Below are positions 8,780 to 16,768 of a DNA stretch of 64,000 nucleotides, in pieces. The notes under the pieces were generated by a model. That model was given only the letters and a program-made list of their open reading frames with translations. It did not search any database and was not told where the DNA came from. The stretch comes from Streptomyces lacrimifluminis (GTDB taxonomy: Bacteria > Actinomycetota > Actinomycetes > Streptomycetales > Streptomycetaceae). The stretch spans positions 124,001 to 188,000 of the forward strand of contig NZ_BMMU01000008.1 in NCBI RefSeq assembly GCF_014646095.1, read 5' to 3'. Position numbers and translations under genes: made by a program. Position 1 is the stretch's first letter; the number at the start of each line of letters is the position of its first letter.

Positions 8780-10258
8780 ATGACCTCACTGGAACCGGGC
8801 GACACCGGCGTCGCTGACGACACCGCCGACGAGACCGCCGGCGCGGACAACCCTTTGGCTGCCGTACCCGGTGAGGGGGTGCTGGGGCGTTCCTATCGGG
8901 CGCTCAGTGTCGGGATCGTCTCCGTCGTGCTGCTGATCGCCTTCGAGGCGACCGCCGTGGGGACGGCCATGCCCGTCGCGGCGCGGGAGCTGGACGGGGT
9001 GTCGCTGTACGCGTTCGCGTTCTCCGGGTACTTCACGACCAGTCTCTTCGGGATGGTGCTTGCCGGGCAGTGGTCGGATCGGAAGGGGCCGCTTGGGCCG
9101 TTGACCACCGGGATCGCAGCCTTCGCCGCCGGGTTGTTGCTGTCCGGGACCGCCGGGGTCATGTGGCTGTTCATCGCCGGGCGGGCCGTGCAGGGGCTGG
9201 GGGGCGGACTGGTGATCGTCGCCCTGTATGTCGTGGTCGGGCGGGCCTATCCGGAGCGGTTGCGGGCCTCGATCATGGCCGCGTTCGCCGCCAGTTGGGT
9301 CGTGCCGTCGGTCGTTGGGCCTCTTGCCGCGGGTGCCGTCACCGAGCACCTCGGCTGGCGCTGGGTGTTCGTCGGGATTCCGGTCCTCGTCGTCTTTCCG
9401 CTCGCCCTCGCGCTGCCTCAGATCCGGCGGCTGGCCGGCGGGCCCGTGAAGGCGGGGGAGCGGGGTGCGGAAGGGGGCCGGCGTCGTATTCGGCTCGCCC
9501 TTCAGATTTCCCTCGGCGCCGGGCTGCTTCAGTACGCGGCCCAGGATCTGCGGTGGTTCTCGCTCCTTCCCGGGCTTCTGGGCGTCTCGTTGCTCGTGCC
9601 CGCCGCGCTCGGGCTGCTTCCCCGGGGGACCTATCGGGCCGCGCGCGGGCTGCCGTCCGTTGTCCTGTTGCGCGGAGTCGCCGCGGGGGCGTTCATCGCT
9701 GCCGAGTCCTTCATCCCGCTGATGCTCGTCACGCAGCGGGGGCTGTCGCCGACCATGGCCGGGTTCTCGCTCGCCGCGGGAGGCGTTACGTGGGCGCTGG
9801 GGTCGTCCGTGCAGGCGCGGGCGCGGATGGAGCCGTATCGGGAGCGGCTGATGACGGTCGGGATGGTCGTGGTCGCCGCCTCCATCGCAGCCGCGCCCGC
9901 CGTGCTGATCGACGCCGTGCCGGTGTGGACCCTCGCGGTCGTGTGGGCGTTCGGGTGCTTCGGGATGGGGCTCGTCATCGCCAGCACCAGCGTGCTGCTG
10001 CTTCAGCTCTCCGCCCCCGAGGAGGCCGGCACCAACTCCGCCGCCCTGCAGATCTCCGACGGGCTCTCCAACGTGGTGTTGCTGGCCGGCGGGGGTGCGG
10101 CCTTCGCCGCGCTGGGTGGGGGGACGGTGGCCCATGCCTCCGCCGCGTCGGGCGGCGGCTCCCATCCGGGTGCCTTCGCCGCGGTGTTTCTGCCGATGGC
10201 GGGGGTGGCGTTGGTGGGGGCTTGGGTGACTACGCGGGTGCGGGTCGCTTCTTCCTGA
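8780..10258 (+). CDS. MFS drug/metabolite exporter
   Basis: This 492-aa major facilitator protein has many hydrophobic segments, consistent with 12-14 helices. The loop 2-3 signature appears as GQWSDRKGPLGP near residue 100, followed by GRAVQGLGGGLVIVALYVV and GWRWVFVGIPVL, both typical of the drug:H+ antiporter families. The first ~40 residues are acidic and soluble (LEPGDTGVADDTADETAG). Start ATG 8780 is the first methionine with a protein-like N-terminus. The gene is isolated, with no adjacent TetR or MarR regulator, so the substrate cannot be guessed. Confidence 0.9.
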   Translation: MTSLEPGDTGVADDTADETAGADNPLAAVPGEGVLGRSYRALSVGIVSVVLLIAFEATAVGTAMPVAARELDGVSLYAFAFSGYFTTSLFGMVLAGQWSDRKGPLGPLTTGIAAFAAGLLLSGTAGVMWLFIAGRAVQGLGGGLVIVALYVVVGRAYPERLRASIMAAFAASWVVPSVVGPLAAGAVTEHLGWRWVFVGIPVLVVFPLALALPQIRRLAGGPVKAGERGAEGGRRRIRLALQISLGAGLLQYAAQDLRWFSLLPGLLGVSLLVPAALGLLPRGTYRAARGLPSVVLLRGVAAGAFIAAESFIPLMLVTQRGLSPTMAGFSLAAGGVTWALGSSVQARARMEPYRERLMTVGMVVVAASIAAAPAVLIDAVPVWTLAVVWAFGCFGMGLVIASTSVLLLQLSAPEEAGTNSAALQISDGLSNVVLLAGGGAAFAALGGGTVAHASAASGGGSHPGAFAAVFLPMAGVALVGAWVTTRVRVASS

Positions 10259-10298
10259 GTGGTGCCAGTCTGGCCCTATTTGCCGATACCGTTCTGGT

Positions 10299-10499
10299 AT
10301 GGCTATGAACCTGCGCCTCCGTGATGACCAGACGCCAGCTCTGAAGCTGCGTGCCGAGGCGGAGGGCGTGAGCATGCACGCCATCGTGCTGAGGGCTTTG
10401 GACGACTACCTGGCCAGAACAGCTCACGAAGCGCTGGTCCGTAGAGCCGCCAAGGAGCAGACCGCCAAGTGGGCCGAACTGTTGGAGCGGCTGAAGTGA
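10299..10499 (+). CDS. ribbon-helix-helix antitoxin of a Fic/Doc module
   Basis: This 66-aa protein begins with a short basic beta-strand (MAMNLRLRDDQTPALKLRAE) followed by helices (MHAIVLRALDDYLA), the Arc/MetJ ribbon-helix-helix layout of Phd-like and RHH antitoxins. Its stop overlaps the GTG of the toxin gene (GTGA), the usual coupling in toxin-antitoxin pairs. It should bind its own promoter and neutralise the downstream Fic/Doc protein. A -10-like element, GATACC, lies in 10284-10289 just upstream, but I would not call a promoter. Confidence 0.8.
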   Translation: MAMNLRLRDDQTPALKLRAEAEGVSMHAIVLRALDDYLARTAHEALVRRAAKEQTAKWAELLERLK

Positions 10500-10885
10500 C
10501 GTACGTCTATCTGTCGGCCGAAGACGTTCTGGGCATCGCCGGACTCGCTGTCGAGGGTCGGCGCGTCATAGTGCGCGACGTGGGTCTCGTGGCGGCAGCC
10601 GCACATCGTCCCTCGGCCACACCGCTCGGGCAGGAGGCGTACACCGACCTGTTCGACAAGGCGGCGGCGTTCCTGCAGTCGCTCGCGATCGACCGCCCTT
10701 TCGTCGACGGCAACAAGCGCACCGCGTGGACGTCCTGCGTCGTCTTCCTGGCGCTGAACGGCGTTCAGCTGCGGCCGGACATCGATGCCGCCGAACGTCT
10801 GGTGATCGCGGTGGCCTCCGGCAGCGTGGACGAGGTCAAGGTCATCTCCGAGGTGCTGCGAGACCTGGCCGAGCCGTCGGTGTGA
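10496..10885 (+). CDS. Fic/Doc-family toxin with a substituted catalytic His
   Basis: This 129-aa death-on-curing (Doc) type protein would modify a target such as EF-Tu by nucleotide or phosphate transfer. The fold is supported by YLSAEDVLGIAGLAV at the start, PLGQEAYTDLFDKAAAFL in the middle and the Fic-motif region DRPFVDGNKRTAW near residue 65. Doc proteins normally have HxFxDxNKR at this point. Here the first position is Arg (codon CGC at 10691-10693), one base from His (CAC). The protein may therefore be catalytically dead. Start GTG 10496 overlaps the antitoxin stop. Confidence 0.85.
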   Translation: MTYVYLSAEDVLGIAGLAVEGRRVIVRDVGLVAAAAHRPSATPLGQEAYTDLFDKAAAFLQSLAIDRPFVDGNKRTAWTSCVVFLALNGVQLRPDIDAAERLVIAVASGSVDEVKVISEVLRDLAEPSV

Positions 10886-10925
10886 GCTGAGTCCCATCCC
10901 TGGACACCCTCGCGTCGTACGCACG

Positions 10926-10952
10926 TTGACAGCCCCGGGCCGCCGGTAGGGT
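10926..10952 (+). promoter_or_regulatory. candidate promoter TTGACA-N15-TAGGGT for the helicase gene
   Basis: TTGACA (10926-10931) and TAGGGT (10947-10952) match the housekeeping sigma consensus of Streptomyces (TTGAC, TAGRRT), though the 15-nt spacer is short. Transcription would start near 10959, which places GTG 10951 inside the -10 box and favours TTG 10960 (leaderless) or GTG 11035 as the real start of the gene. Confidence 0.5.
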
Positions 10953-12846
10953 GGCCCGGTTGTCATACGTAGCCCCAGCCGTCGCTGTGGCTGCAGCCGC
11001 CGCAGAGCCGCCCGACCCAGCACCCCCGGAGACCGTGACTACCACCGCAGCCAGTGCCGCCACGACTGTCGCCTCGAACCATCAGCTCTCGCCCGCCTTC
11101 CCCGGCCGTGCCCCCTGGGGCACCGCCAGCAAGTTGCGTGCCTGGCAGCAGAAGGCGATGGAGAGGTACCTCAAGGAGCAGCCGCGTGACTTTCTCGCCG
11201 TCGCCACTCCCGGCGCCGGCAAGACGACGTTCGCGCTGACGCTCGCCTCCTGGCTGCTGCACCACCATGTCGTGCAGCAGGTGACCGTGGTCGCGCCCAC
11301 CGAGCATCTGAAGAAGCAGTGGGCCGAGGCGGCGGCGCGGATAGGGATCAAGCTCGACCCCGAGTACAGCGCCGGGCCGCTCAGCAAGGAGTACCACGGC
11401 GTCGCCGTCACGTATGCGGGTGTCGGCGTGCGGCCCATGCTGCATCGCAATCGCTCCGAGCAGCGCAAGACGCTTGTCATCCTCGACGAGATCCATCACG
11501 CCGGGGACTCGAAGTCCTGGGGTGAGGCCTGCCTTGAGGCCTTCGAGCCCGCCACCCGGCGGCTCGCGCTCACCGGTACGCCGTTCCGCTCCGACACCAA
11601 CCCCATTCCCTTCGTCACGTACGAGGAAGGGAACGACGGGATCCGGCGGTCCTCCGCCGACTACACCTACGGGTACGGGAACGCGCTGGCCGACCACGTC
11701 GTGCGGCCCGTCATCTTCCTCTCCTACAGCGGACAGATGCGGTGGCGGACGAAGGCGGGGGACGAGATCGCCGCCCGGCTCGGCGAGCCGATGACCAAGG
11801 ACGCCGTCTCGCAGGCCTGGCGTACGGCCCTCGACCCGCGCGGCGAGTGGATGCCCAGCGTGCTGCGCGCCGCCGACAAGCGGCTGACCGAGGTGCGGAA
11901 GGGCATCCCGGACGCCGGGGCGCTCGTCATCGCCACCGACCAGGAGTCCGCCCGCGCCTACGCCAAGCTCATCCGGGACATCACGGGGACCAAGGCGACC
12001 GTCGTCCTGTCCGACGACACCGGCGCCTCCAACCGCATCGACGAGTTCGCGCACAACGACTCCCGCTGGATGGTCGCCGTCCGCATGGTGTCCGAGGGTG
12101 TTGACGTGCCGCGATTGGCGGTCGGGGTGTATGCCACGACCATCTCCACCCCCCTCTTCTTCGCCCAGGCCGTGGGGCGCTTCGTGCGTTCCCGGCGGCG
12201 CGGCGAGACCGCCTCCGTGTTCCTGCCGACCGTCCCCGACCTCCTCACCTTCGCCAACGAGATGGAGGTCGAGCGCGACCACGCCCTCGACAAGCCCAAG
12301 AAGCAGGGCGAGGAGGACCCGTACGCCGAATCCGAGAAGGAGATGGAGGAGGCGAACCGGGAGGAGGACGAGGACACCGGCGAGCAGGAGCAGTTCTCCT
12401 TCGAGGCGCTGGAGTCCGACGCCGTCTTCGACCGGGTGCTGTACGACGGTGCCGAGTTCGGCATGCAGGCGCACCCGGGGAGCGAGGAGGAGCAGGACTA
12501 CCTCGGGATCCCGGGGCTCCTGGAGCCGGACCAGGTGCAGATGCTGCTGCAGAAGCGGCAGGCCCGGCAGATCGCGCACAGCCGTAAGAAGCCCGACGAC
12601 GAGGCCGACCTCCTCGAACTGCCCGCCGAGCGCCGGCCCGTGGTCTCCCACAAGGAGATGCTGGAGCTGCGGAAGCAGCTCAACACCATGGTCGGCGCGT
12701 ACGTCCATCAGACCGGCAAGCCGCACGGGGTCATCCACACCGAGCTGCGGCGCGCCTGCGGCGGGCCGCCGAGCGCGGAGGCGACCGCGGGACAGTTGCG
12801 ACAGCGCATCGCCAAAGTGCAGGAGTGGGCCACCCGGATGCGGTGA
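10951..12846 (+). CDS. superfamily 2 DEAD/DEAH-type helicase
   Basis: This is an ATP-dependent nucleic acid translocase of the XPB/UvsW-like SF2 class, up to 631 aa. Walker A is ATPGAGKTTFA (near residue 87), Walker B ILDEIHHAG, motif III LTGTPFRSD and motif VI QAVGRFVRSRRRG. The acidic segment after residue 450 (KKQGEEDPYAESEKEMEEAN) is probably disordered. The C-terminal ~120 residues include KEMLELRKQLNTMVGAYVHQ, a conserved-looking tail. The start is uncertain: the longest frame begins at GTG 10951, but a promoter overlaps that site and GTG 11035 (VTTTAASAATT) is a good alternative; residues before about 35 are Ala/Pro-rich filler. The role is probably DNA repair or recombination. Confidence 0.9.
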   Translation: MARLSYVAPAVAVAAAAAEPPDPAPPETVTTTAASAATTVASNHQLSPAFPGRAPWGTASKLRAWQQKAMERYLKEQPRDFLAVATPGAGKTTFALTLASWLLHHHVVQQVTVVAPTEHLKKQWAEAAARIGIKLDPEYSAGPLSKEYHGVAVTYAGVGVRPMLHRNRSEQRKTLVILDEIHHAGDSKSWGEACLEAFEPATRRLALTGTPFRSDTNPIPFVTYEEGNDGIRRSSADYTYGYGNALADHVVRPVIFLSYSGQMRWRTKAGDEIAARLGEPMTKDAVSQAWRTALDPRGEWMPSVLRAADKRLTEVRKGIPDAGALVIATDQESARAYAKLIRDITGTKATVVLSDDTGASNRIDEFAHNDSRWMVAVRMVSEGVDVPRLAVGVYATTISTPLFFAQAVGRFVRSRRRGETASVFLPTVPDLLTFANEMEVERDHALDKPKKQGEEDPYAESEKEMEEANREEDEDTGEQEQFSFEALESDAVFDRVLYDGAEFGMQAHPGSEEEQDYLGIPGLLEPDQVQMLLQKRQARQIAHSRKKPDDEADLLELPAERRPVVSHKEMLELRKQLNTMVGAYVHQTGKPHGVIHTELRRACGGPPSAEATAGQLRQRIAKVQEWATRMR

Positions 12847-13175
12847 TCGCCCCACCGACGGCCCGCGTTTCCGGTGAGAGGGCGTGTGCGGTCGCGCACG
12901 CGCCGTTCATATCGGGAGGAAGCGGAGTAGTCCGTACCGCGGAGTGACCGGATTCTGGACGCAGCCTTCCGCTGAGCGAACCGCCTTCGCTACTGTCCCC
13001 GCAACGCACACGTCCCGTGGCAGCGCCGCCGCGGAGCGCAGTCGTGAAGCGACAGTGTCCGGGAGAGCCCCGGACCGCCGCCGATCGGCCGCCTCTGACG
13101 CGCGTCGCCCACGGGACCGGCGACGCGACCGCCGCCAGGGAGCAGCCGACCTCACCACGTGAAGGAGTGGGCGTC
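12847..13175. other. 329-nt intergenic space between helicase and IclR genes
   Basis: No gene is convincing here. The left part holds the hairpin at 12881-12904. The middle, around 12960-13000, is the least GC-rich and is the likely promoter zone of the IclR gene. The right part is GC-rich 5' leader. I see no repeat or RNA gene. Confidence 0.5.
12881..12904 (+). terminator. hairpin downstream of the helicase gene
   Basis: GGCGTGTGCG (12881-12890) and CGCACGCGCC (12895-12904) form a 10-bp stem with one G-U pair and the 4-nt loop GTCG, 35 nt after the helicase stop. No T-run follows, as is usual for Streptomyces terminators. Confidence 0.5.
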
Positions 13176-13817
13176 GTGACCGCGGAGACCTCCCAGACGC
13201 TCGACCGGGGACTGCGCGTCCTCAAGCTGCTCGCCGACACCGACCACGGCCTGACCGTCACCGAACTGTCCACCCGGCTCGGCGTGAACCGGACCGTCGT
13301 GTACCGCCTGCTGGCCACCCTGGAACAGCACGCGCTCGTACGCCGTGACCTGGGCGGCCGGGCCCGCGTCGGACTCGGGGTGCTGCGCCTCGGCCGTCAG
13401 GTGCATCCCCTCGTACGGGAGGCGGCGCTGCCCGCGCTCAGGTCGCTGGCCGAGGACATAGGCGCGACCGCCCACCTGACCCTGGTCGACGGGACGGAAG
13501 CGCTCGCCGTCGCCGTCGTCGAGCCGACCTGGACCGACTACCACGTGGCGTACCGGGCCGGTTTCCGTCACCCCCTGGAGCGGGGCGCGGCCGGCAAGGC
13601 CATCCTCGCCGCCCGGCAGCAGCCTCCCACCGACCCCGGATACACCCTCACGCACGGGGAGTTGGAGGCCGGCGCGAGCGGGGCCGCGGCTCCGCTGATC
13701 GGGGTGACGGGGGTCGAGGGGAGCGTCGGGGTCGTGATGCTCGCCGACGCGGTGCCCGAGCGGGTGGGGCCACGGGTCATGGACGCGGCCCGGGAAGTGT
13801 CCGAGGCGCTGCGCTGA
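13176..13817 (+). CDS. IclR-family transcriptional regulator
   Basis: This 213-aa regulator has an N-terminal winged HTH (TLDRGLRVLKLLADTDHGLT, then VTELSTRLGVNRTVVYRLLATL) and an IclR effector domain (LPALRSLAEDIGATAHLTLVDG; HPLERGAAGKAILAA). It is somewhat short against the usual ~250 aa, the C-terminal effector part being trimmed. Start GTG 13176 is chosen for AAGGAG 9 nt upstream. The position relative to hppD (about 8 kb) matches an S. coelicolor IclR-type gene that I recall as hpdR, a repressor of tyrosine degradation; that assignment is recollection of gene order, so no symbol is given. Confidence 0.85.
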   Translation: MTAETSQTLDRGLRVLKLLADTDHGLTVTELSTRLGVNRTVVYRLLATLEQHALVRRDLGGRARVGLGVLRLGRQVHPLVREAALPALRSLAEDIGATAHLTLVDGTEALAVAVVEPTWTDYHVAYRAGFRHPLERGAAGKAILAARQQPPTDPGYTLTHGELEAGASGAAAPLIGVTGVEGSVGVVMLADAVPERVGPRVMDAAREVSEALR

Positions 13818-13892
13818 CCGGCGGGCCCCCGTGAACCAGGGGCCGGGGCAGCCGCCCCTGGCCGGAAGAGGCCCCCACGTTAGATTGACCCC

Positions 13893-14684
13893 GTGCTCTC
13901 TCGCCTCACGCGCCCCCGGGCCGTCGCCGTCTGTGCCCTGCCCGTCGTGGCCCTGCTCGCCACGGCCGCGTTCGCGCCGCTGCCGTTCGTCCTGGCGCAG
14001 CCCGGCATGACGGCGAACGTCCTCGGCGACAACGACGGCGACCCGGTCATCACCATCACGGGCGCGACGACCCGCGAGACGCGCGGCGAGCTGCGGATGA
14101 CGACGATCGAGGCGACCGGCCCGGGCACCCGCGTGAGCCTCGCGGACGTACTCGACGGCTGGTTCGGTACCGACCAGGCAGTGATGCCGCGCGACTCGGT
14201 CTACCCGAGCGGCGACAGCACCAAGGAGATCGAGGAGCACAACGCGGCCGAGATGAAGGAGTCGCAGGACGCGGCGACCGAGGCCGCCCTGAGGTACCTG
14301 GACGAGGACTCCGGCGGGATCAAGGTCAGCCTCAGGCTCTCCGACGTCGGCGGTCCCAGCGCGGGGCTGCTCTTCTCCCTCGGCATCGTCGACAAGCTGG
14401 ACGGCGACGGCAAGGGCGGTGATCTGACCGGCGGTCGCACCATCGCCGGTACGGGGACGATCGACTCGGACGGGACTGTCGGCGCGGTGGGGGGTGTTGC
14501 CCTGAAGACGCAGGCCGCGCGGCGGGACGGGGCGACCGTCTTCCTGGTGCCGAAGGCGGAGTGTTCGGACGCGGAGTCGGAGCTTCCCAAGGGGTTGCGG
14601 TTGATTCCGGTGACGACGCTCAAGGGAGCGGTCGGGGCGTTGGTGGCGTTGGAGACGGGGCGGGGGAAGGTGCCGAGTTGTTAG
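13893..14684 (+). CDS. secreted or membrane-anchored Lon-like S16 serine protease
   Basis: This 263-aa protein has an N-terminal hydrophobic segment (AVCALPVVALLATAAFAPL) that acts as signal or anchor, followed by a Lon-type proteolytic domain. The catalytic Ser sits in DVGGPSAGLLFSLGI (near residue 155) and the catalytic Lys in VGAVGGVALKTQAARRDGA (near 212), the Ser-Lys dyad of family S16. There is no AAA+ domain, and the PDZ domain seen in many actinobacterial relatives is not evident. TAGATT at 13881-13886 places a transcription start at about the GTG, so the mRNA may be leaderless. Substrates are unknown. Confidence 0.85.
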   Translation: MLSRLTRPRAVAVCALPVVALLATAAFAPLPFVLAQPGMTANVLGDNDGDPVITITGATTRETRGELRMTTIEATGPGTRVSLADVLDGWFGTDQAVMPRDSVYPSGDSTKEIEEHNAAEMKESQDAATEAALRYLDEDSGGIKVSLRLSDVGGPSAGLLFSLGIVDKLDGDGKGGDLTGGRTIAGTGTIDSDGTVGAVGGVALKTQAARRDGATVFLVPKAECSDAESELPKGLRLIPVTTLKGAVGALVALETGRGKVPSC

Positions 14685-14699
14685 CGCGGCCTCGGCTCG

Positions 14700-14766
14700 G
14701 TTCTCCGGCCACGGGCCGGTGGCGCTTGCCGCGCGGTTCCCCGCGCCCCTGAAAGGGCGCGTTTTC
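14700..14766 (-). repeat. copy of a dispersed Streptomyces intergenic repeat
   Basis: Read on the minus strand this stretch contains AGGGGCGCGGGGAACCGCG followed by GCAAGCGCC and GGCCCG. The same core recurs in this window at 15845-15960, 53822-53915 and 59139-59230, always between genes. It contains GC-rich self-complementary segments and lies directly after the S16 protease gene, so it may also end transcription. Confidence 0.55.
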
Positions 14767-14779
14767 CCCGGCCCGTCTC

Positions 14780-14840
14780 CCTCACCTCCTCTCTCCCCCA
14801 CCTCCCCTCACCTCCTCTCTCCCTCACCTCCCCTCACCTT
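14780..14840. repeat. 26-bp pyrimidine-only tandem repeat
   Basis: Two 26-bp units (14780-14805 and 14806-14831) differ at a single base, and a third partial unit runs to about 14840. The + strand is almost pure C/T with scattered A, unlike the flanking DNA. It lies next to the deletion scar at about 15070. Confidence 0.8.
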
Positions 14841-14844
14841 CACT

Positions 14845-15066
14845 TCACCTGACCAGTTCCCAGTCCTGCGAGCCGTCCGTAGTCGCGTTCTGCAAGGTCG
14901 GAGGCGCGTCGGTCGTCGCACCCGTGAGGTACACGTTCGTGTTCCGGAGTGACTGGAGCTTGTAGAAGCCGCCGTCTGTCCTGATCAGGTTCCAGCTGCC
15001 CGTGGCGCTGTTGTCGACCCACTGGCCGATGCGCTGGCCGACCGTCGCGTTGCCGGTCCAGATCGG
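14845..15066 (-). pseudogene. 3' stump of a ricin-type beta-trefoil lectin domain protein
   Basis: On the minus strand the last ~74 codons of a secreted carbohydrate-binding protein remain: WTGNATVGQRIGQWVDN, then SWNLIRTDGGFYKLQSL, then NVYLTGATTDAPPTLQN and a terminal QDWELVR. This is the repeat pattern of ricin/CBM13-like lectin domains at the end of Streptomyces glycoside hydrolases. No start or signal peptide remains. Upstream of about 15066 the frame runs into sequence coding on the other strand for a LacI-type regulator, so the gene has lost its 5' part. Confidence 0.65.
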
Positions 15067-15075
15067 CGCCGCACG

Positions 15076-15828
15076 GCGCGCCGGCGCGGCTACTCGGTCA
15101 GCGTGGCCCACACCACCGAGGACGACGAGCACAGCACCGCCGAGGCCATCGACAGCCTCCTCGAACAGGGCGTCGACGGCATCGTGCTGTCGGAGGCGGT
15201 CGACGAGGGGAGCCCCGTCAAGGTCTGGCTGGACGTCCCCATCCTCACCATCGGTCGCTTCCCCGGTCTGGTCGCGGCGCGACGGATCCGGTCGGCGGAG
15301 AAGTCGGACCGCAGTGGGTATGTGGCGACCCGGCACCTCATCGACCTGGGGCACACGGAGATCCGGCATGTCTCCGGGCCCGGTCAGTGGTGGGCGTCCC
15401 GCGACCGTGCGTTCGGCTGGCGGTCGGCGCTGACCGAGGCGGGCCTGCCCGTTGCCGAGCCCGTCGAGGGGGACTGGTCCTGTGCGAGCGGCTATGAGGC
15501 GGGCCTGCGGCTGGCGGCCGACGAGGCGATGACCGCGATCTTCGTGGCCAACGACGACATGGCGATCGGCCTGGTCAGGGCGTTGCACGAGCGGGGCCGC
15601 CGGGTCCCGGACGAGGTGAGCGTCGTCGGGATGGACGACATCCCGACCGCCCGTTTCCAGCAGCCCGCGCTGACCACGGTGGCGCAGGACTTCGACGCGG
15701 TGGCGACGGAGGGGATCGGGTCGCTGGTGGACGAGATCGCGAACCCGGGATCTGCGGAGCGGGTTCTGCGTGAGGTGGATCCGCCGTTGGTGGTGCGGGA
15801 GTCCAGCCCACGGCTGGGCGGGGGGTGA
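15076..15828 (+). pseudogene. LacI/GalR-family regulator lacking its DNA-binding domain
   Basis: The frame begins abruptly within the effector domain (ARRRGYSVSVAHTTEDDEHS) and continues through LLEQGVDGIVLSEAVDEG, ATRHLIDLGHTEIRHVSGPG and VPDEVSVVGMDDIPTARF, all standard LacI-type periplasmic-binding-fold motifs, to TGA at 15828. The ~60-residue N-terminal HTH and hinge are absent. GTG 15103 is the first in-frame start but would give an effector domain alone. The missing 5' end abuts the missing 5' end of the lectin gene. Regulator and sugar-binding enzyme were probably divergent neighbours. Confidence 0.75.
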
Positions 15829-15844
15829 GAGTGCCGGGAAGGGT

Positions 15845-15960
15845 TGTCGGATTGCTGCGGCGCCATCGTGGCTGGTCGCGCCCGCGCGGCGGAGCCGCAT
15901 ATCGATACAGCCCCGCGCCCCTAGAGGGCCTGCGGCCCATCTAGAGCGCTCGCGGCCCAT
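15845..15960 (-). repeat. copy of a dispersed Streptomyces intergenic repeat
   Basis: The minus strand carries AGGGGCGCGGGGCTGTATCG, then ATATGCGGCTCCGCCGCGCG, then GGCGCGACCAGCCACGATGG. A short inverted duplication of GCGGCCCAT, TCTAGAG and GGGCC lies at its left end. The core matches the other three copies in the window. It fills the space between the LacI remnant and a small conserved gene. Confidence 0.6.
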
Positions 15961-15974
15961 CGGGGCGCGCCCGC

Positions 15975-16163
15975 TCAGGCGATCTGCGGCTTCGGTGGTA
16001 CGGAGGCCAGGCGCAGGCCGACCTCTACGAGGGTCCAGCCGACCCGCGTACGCAGGTCCTGTGCGGGACGCCTGGCGGCGAGGGCGAGACGGTGGGCGTC
16101 CGCCTCGGCGCGGAGCTCGGCGGCGCGGAGGTGATGGGCGGCGAGGTGGATCTCGGGGTTCAT
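15975..16163 (-). CDS. small conserved Streptomyces protein
   Basis: This 62-aa protein is Ala/Arg/Leu-rich and helical (HHLRAAELRAEADAHRLALA) with a conserved-looking end, DLRTRVGWTLVEVGLRLAS. Similar small proteins follow ArsR-type regulators in other streptomycetes as I recall them, and the gene lies 14 nt after the stop of such a regulator here, so the two are probably co-transcribed. There is no signal peptide or membrane helix. Function unknown. Confidence 0.7.
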   Translation of the reverse strand: MNPEIHLAAHHLRAAELRAEADAHRLALAARRPAQDLRTRVGWTLVEVGLRLASVPPKPQIA

Positions 16164-16177
16164 CGGGAGGCAGCCTC

Positions 16178-16765
16178 TCAGGTCGTGTGGGTCGGGAAGA
16201 CGTGGGTGTGGACGCGCACCGTCTCGGCGTCCGGGGTGCCCTCGGCCGGGGCGTGGGCGCGGTAACTGTCGACGAGTTCGTGCATCCGGTGGATCAGTTC
16301 GAGGGCGGTCTCGGGTGTCAGCCGTAGCGTGAAGTCACTCAGGTCCGAGGAGCGCCTCCAGTCGTCGGACCAGTCGCTCGGGTTGCCGAGCCAGGTCGAG
16401 ATCTCCCGGGTGTGGCTGTTCGCGACCTCGTGCATGAACAGGTCGGCGGCGCCCCGGACCGCCGGGTCCGGGTCCTTGAACAGGGCGTCGTCGAACCGCA
16501 CACCTTGGTGGACGGCCCTCCACCAGCGCTCCCGCCCCTTGCCGTGCTCCGGCGCGTCCTCGACGAAGCCGTGCGCGGCGAGCTGGCGCAGGTGGTAGCT
16601 GGTCGCGCCACTGGACTCGCCGAGTTTCGCGGCCAGTTGGGAGGCGGTGGCGGGCCCACCGCGCCGCAGTGCGGTCAGGAGCTCCATCCGTAGGGGATGG
16701 GCGAGACCGCGCAGTGAGCGGGCGTCGAGCACGTGGGGTGTGAGTTCTTCGGGCTGCTCCGGCAT
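16178..16765 (-). CDS. ArsR-like winged-helix transcriptional regulator
   Basis: This 195-aa protein has an N-terminal winged HTH (ARSLRGLAHPLRMELLTALR, ASQLAAKLGESSGATSYHLR, QLAAHGFVED) of the ArsR/HTH_20 type, with wing residues GRERWWRAVHQGVRF. A helical C-terminal half (AADLFMHEVANSHTREISTW) probably mediates dimerisation or ligand sensing. It lacks the Cys pairs of metal sensors. Start ATG at 16765 is the first methionine before the HTH. A 58-bp AT-rich palindrome begins 3 nt upstream of the start, so autorepression is likely. Related regulators often control an MFS gene, but none is adjacent. Confidence 0.85.
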   Translation of the reverse strand: MPEQPEELTPHVLDARSLRGLAHPLRMELLTALRRGGPATASQLAAKLGESSGATSYHLRQLAAHGFVEDAPEHGKGRERWWRAVHQGVRFDDALFKDPDPAVRGAADLFMHEVANSHTREISTWLGNPSDWSDDWRRSSDLSDFTLRLTPETALELIHRMHELVDSYRAHAPAEGTPDAETVRVHTHVFPTHTT

Positions 16766-16768
16766 GTG

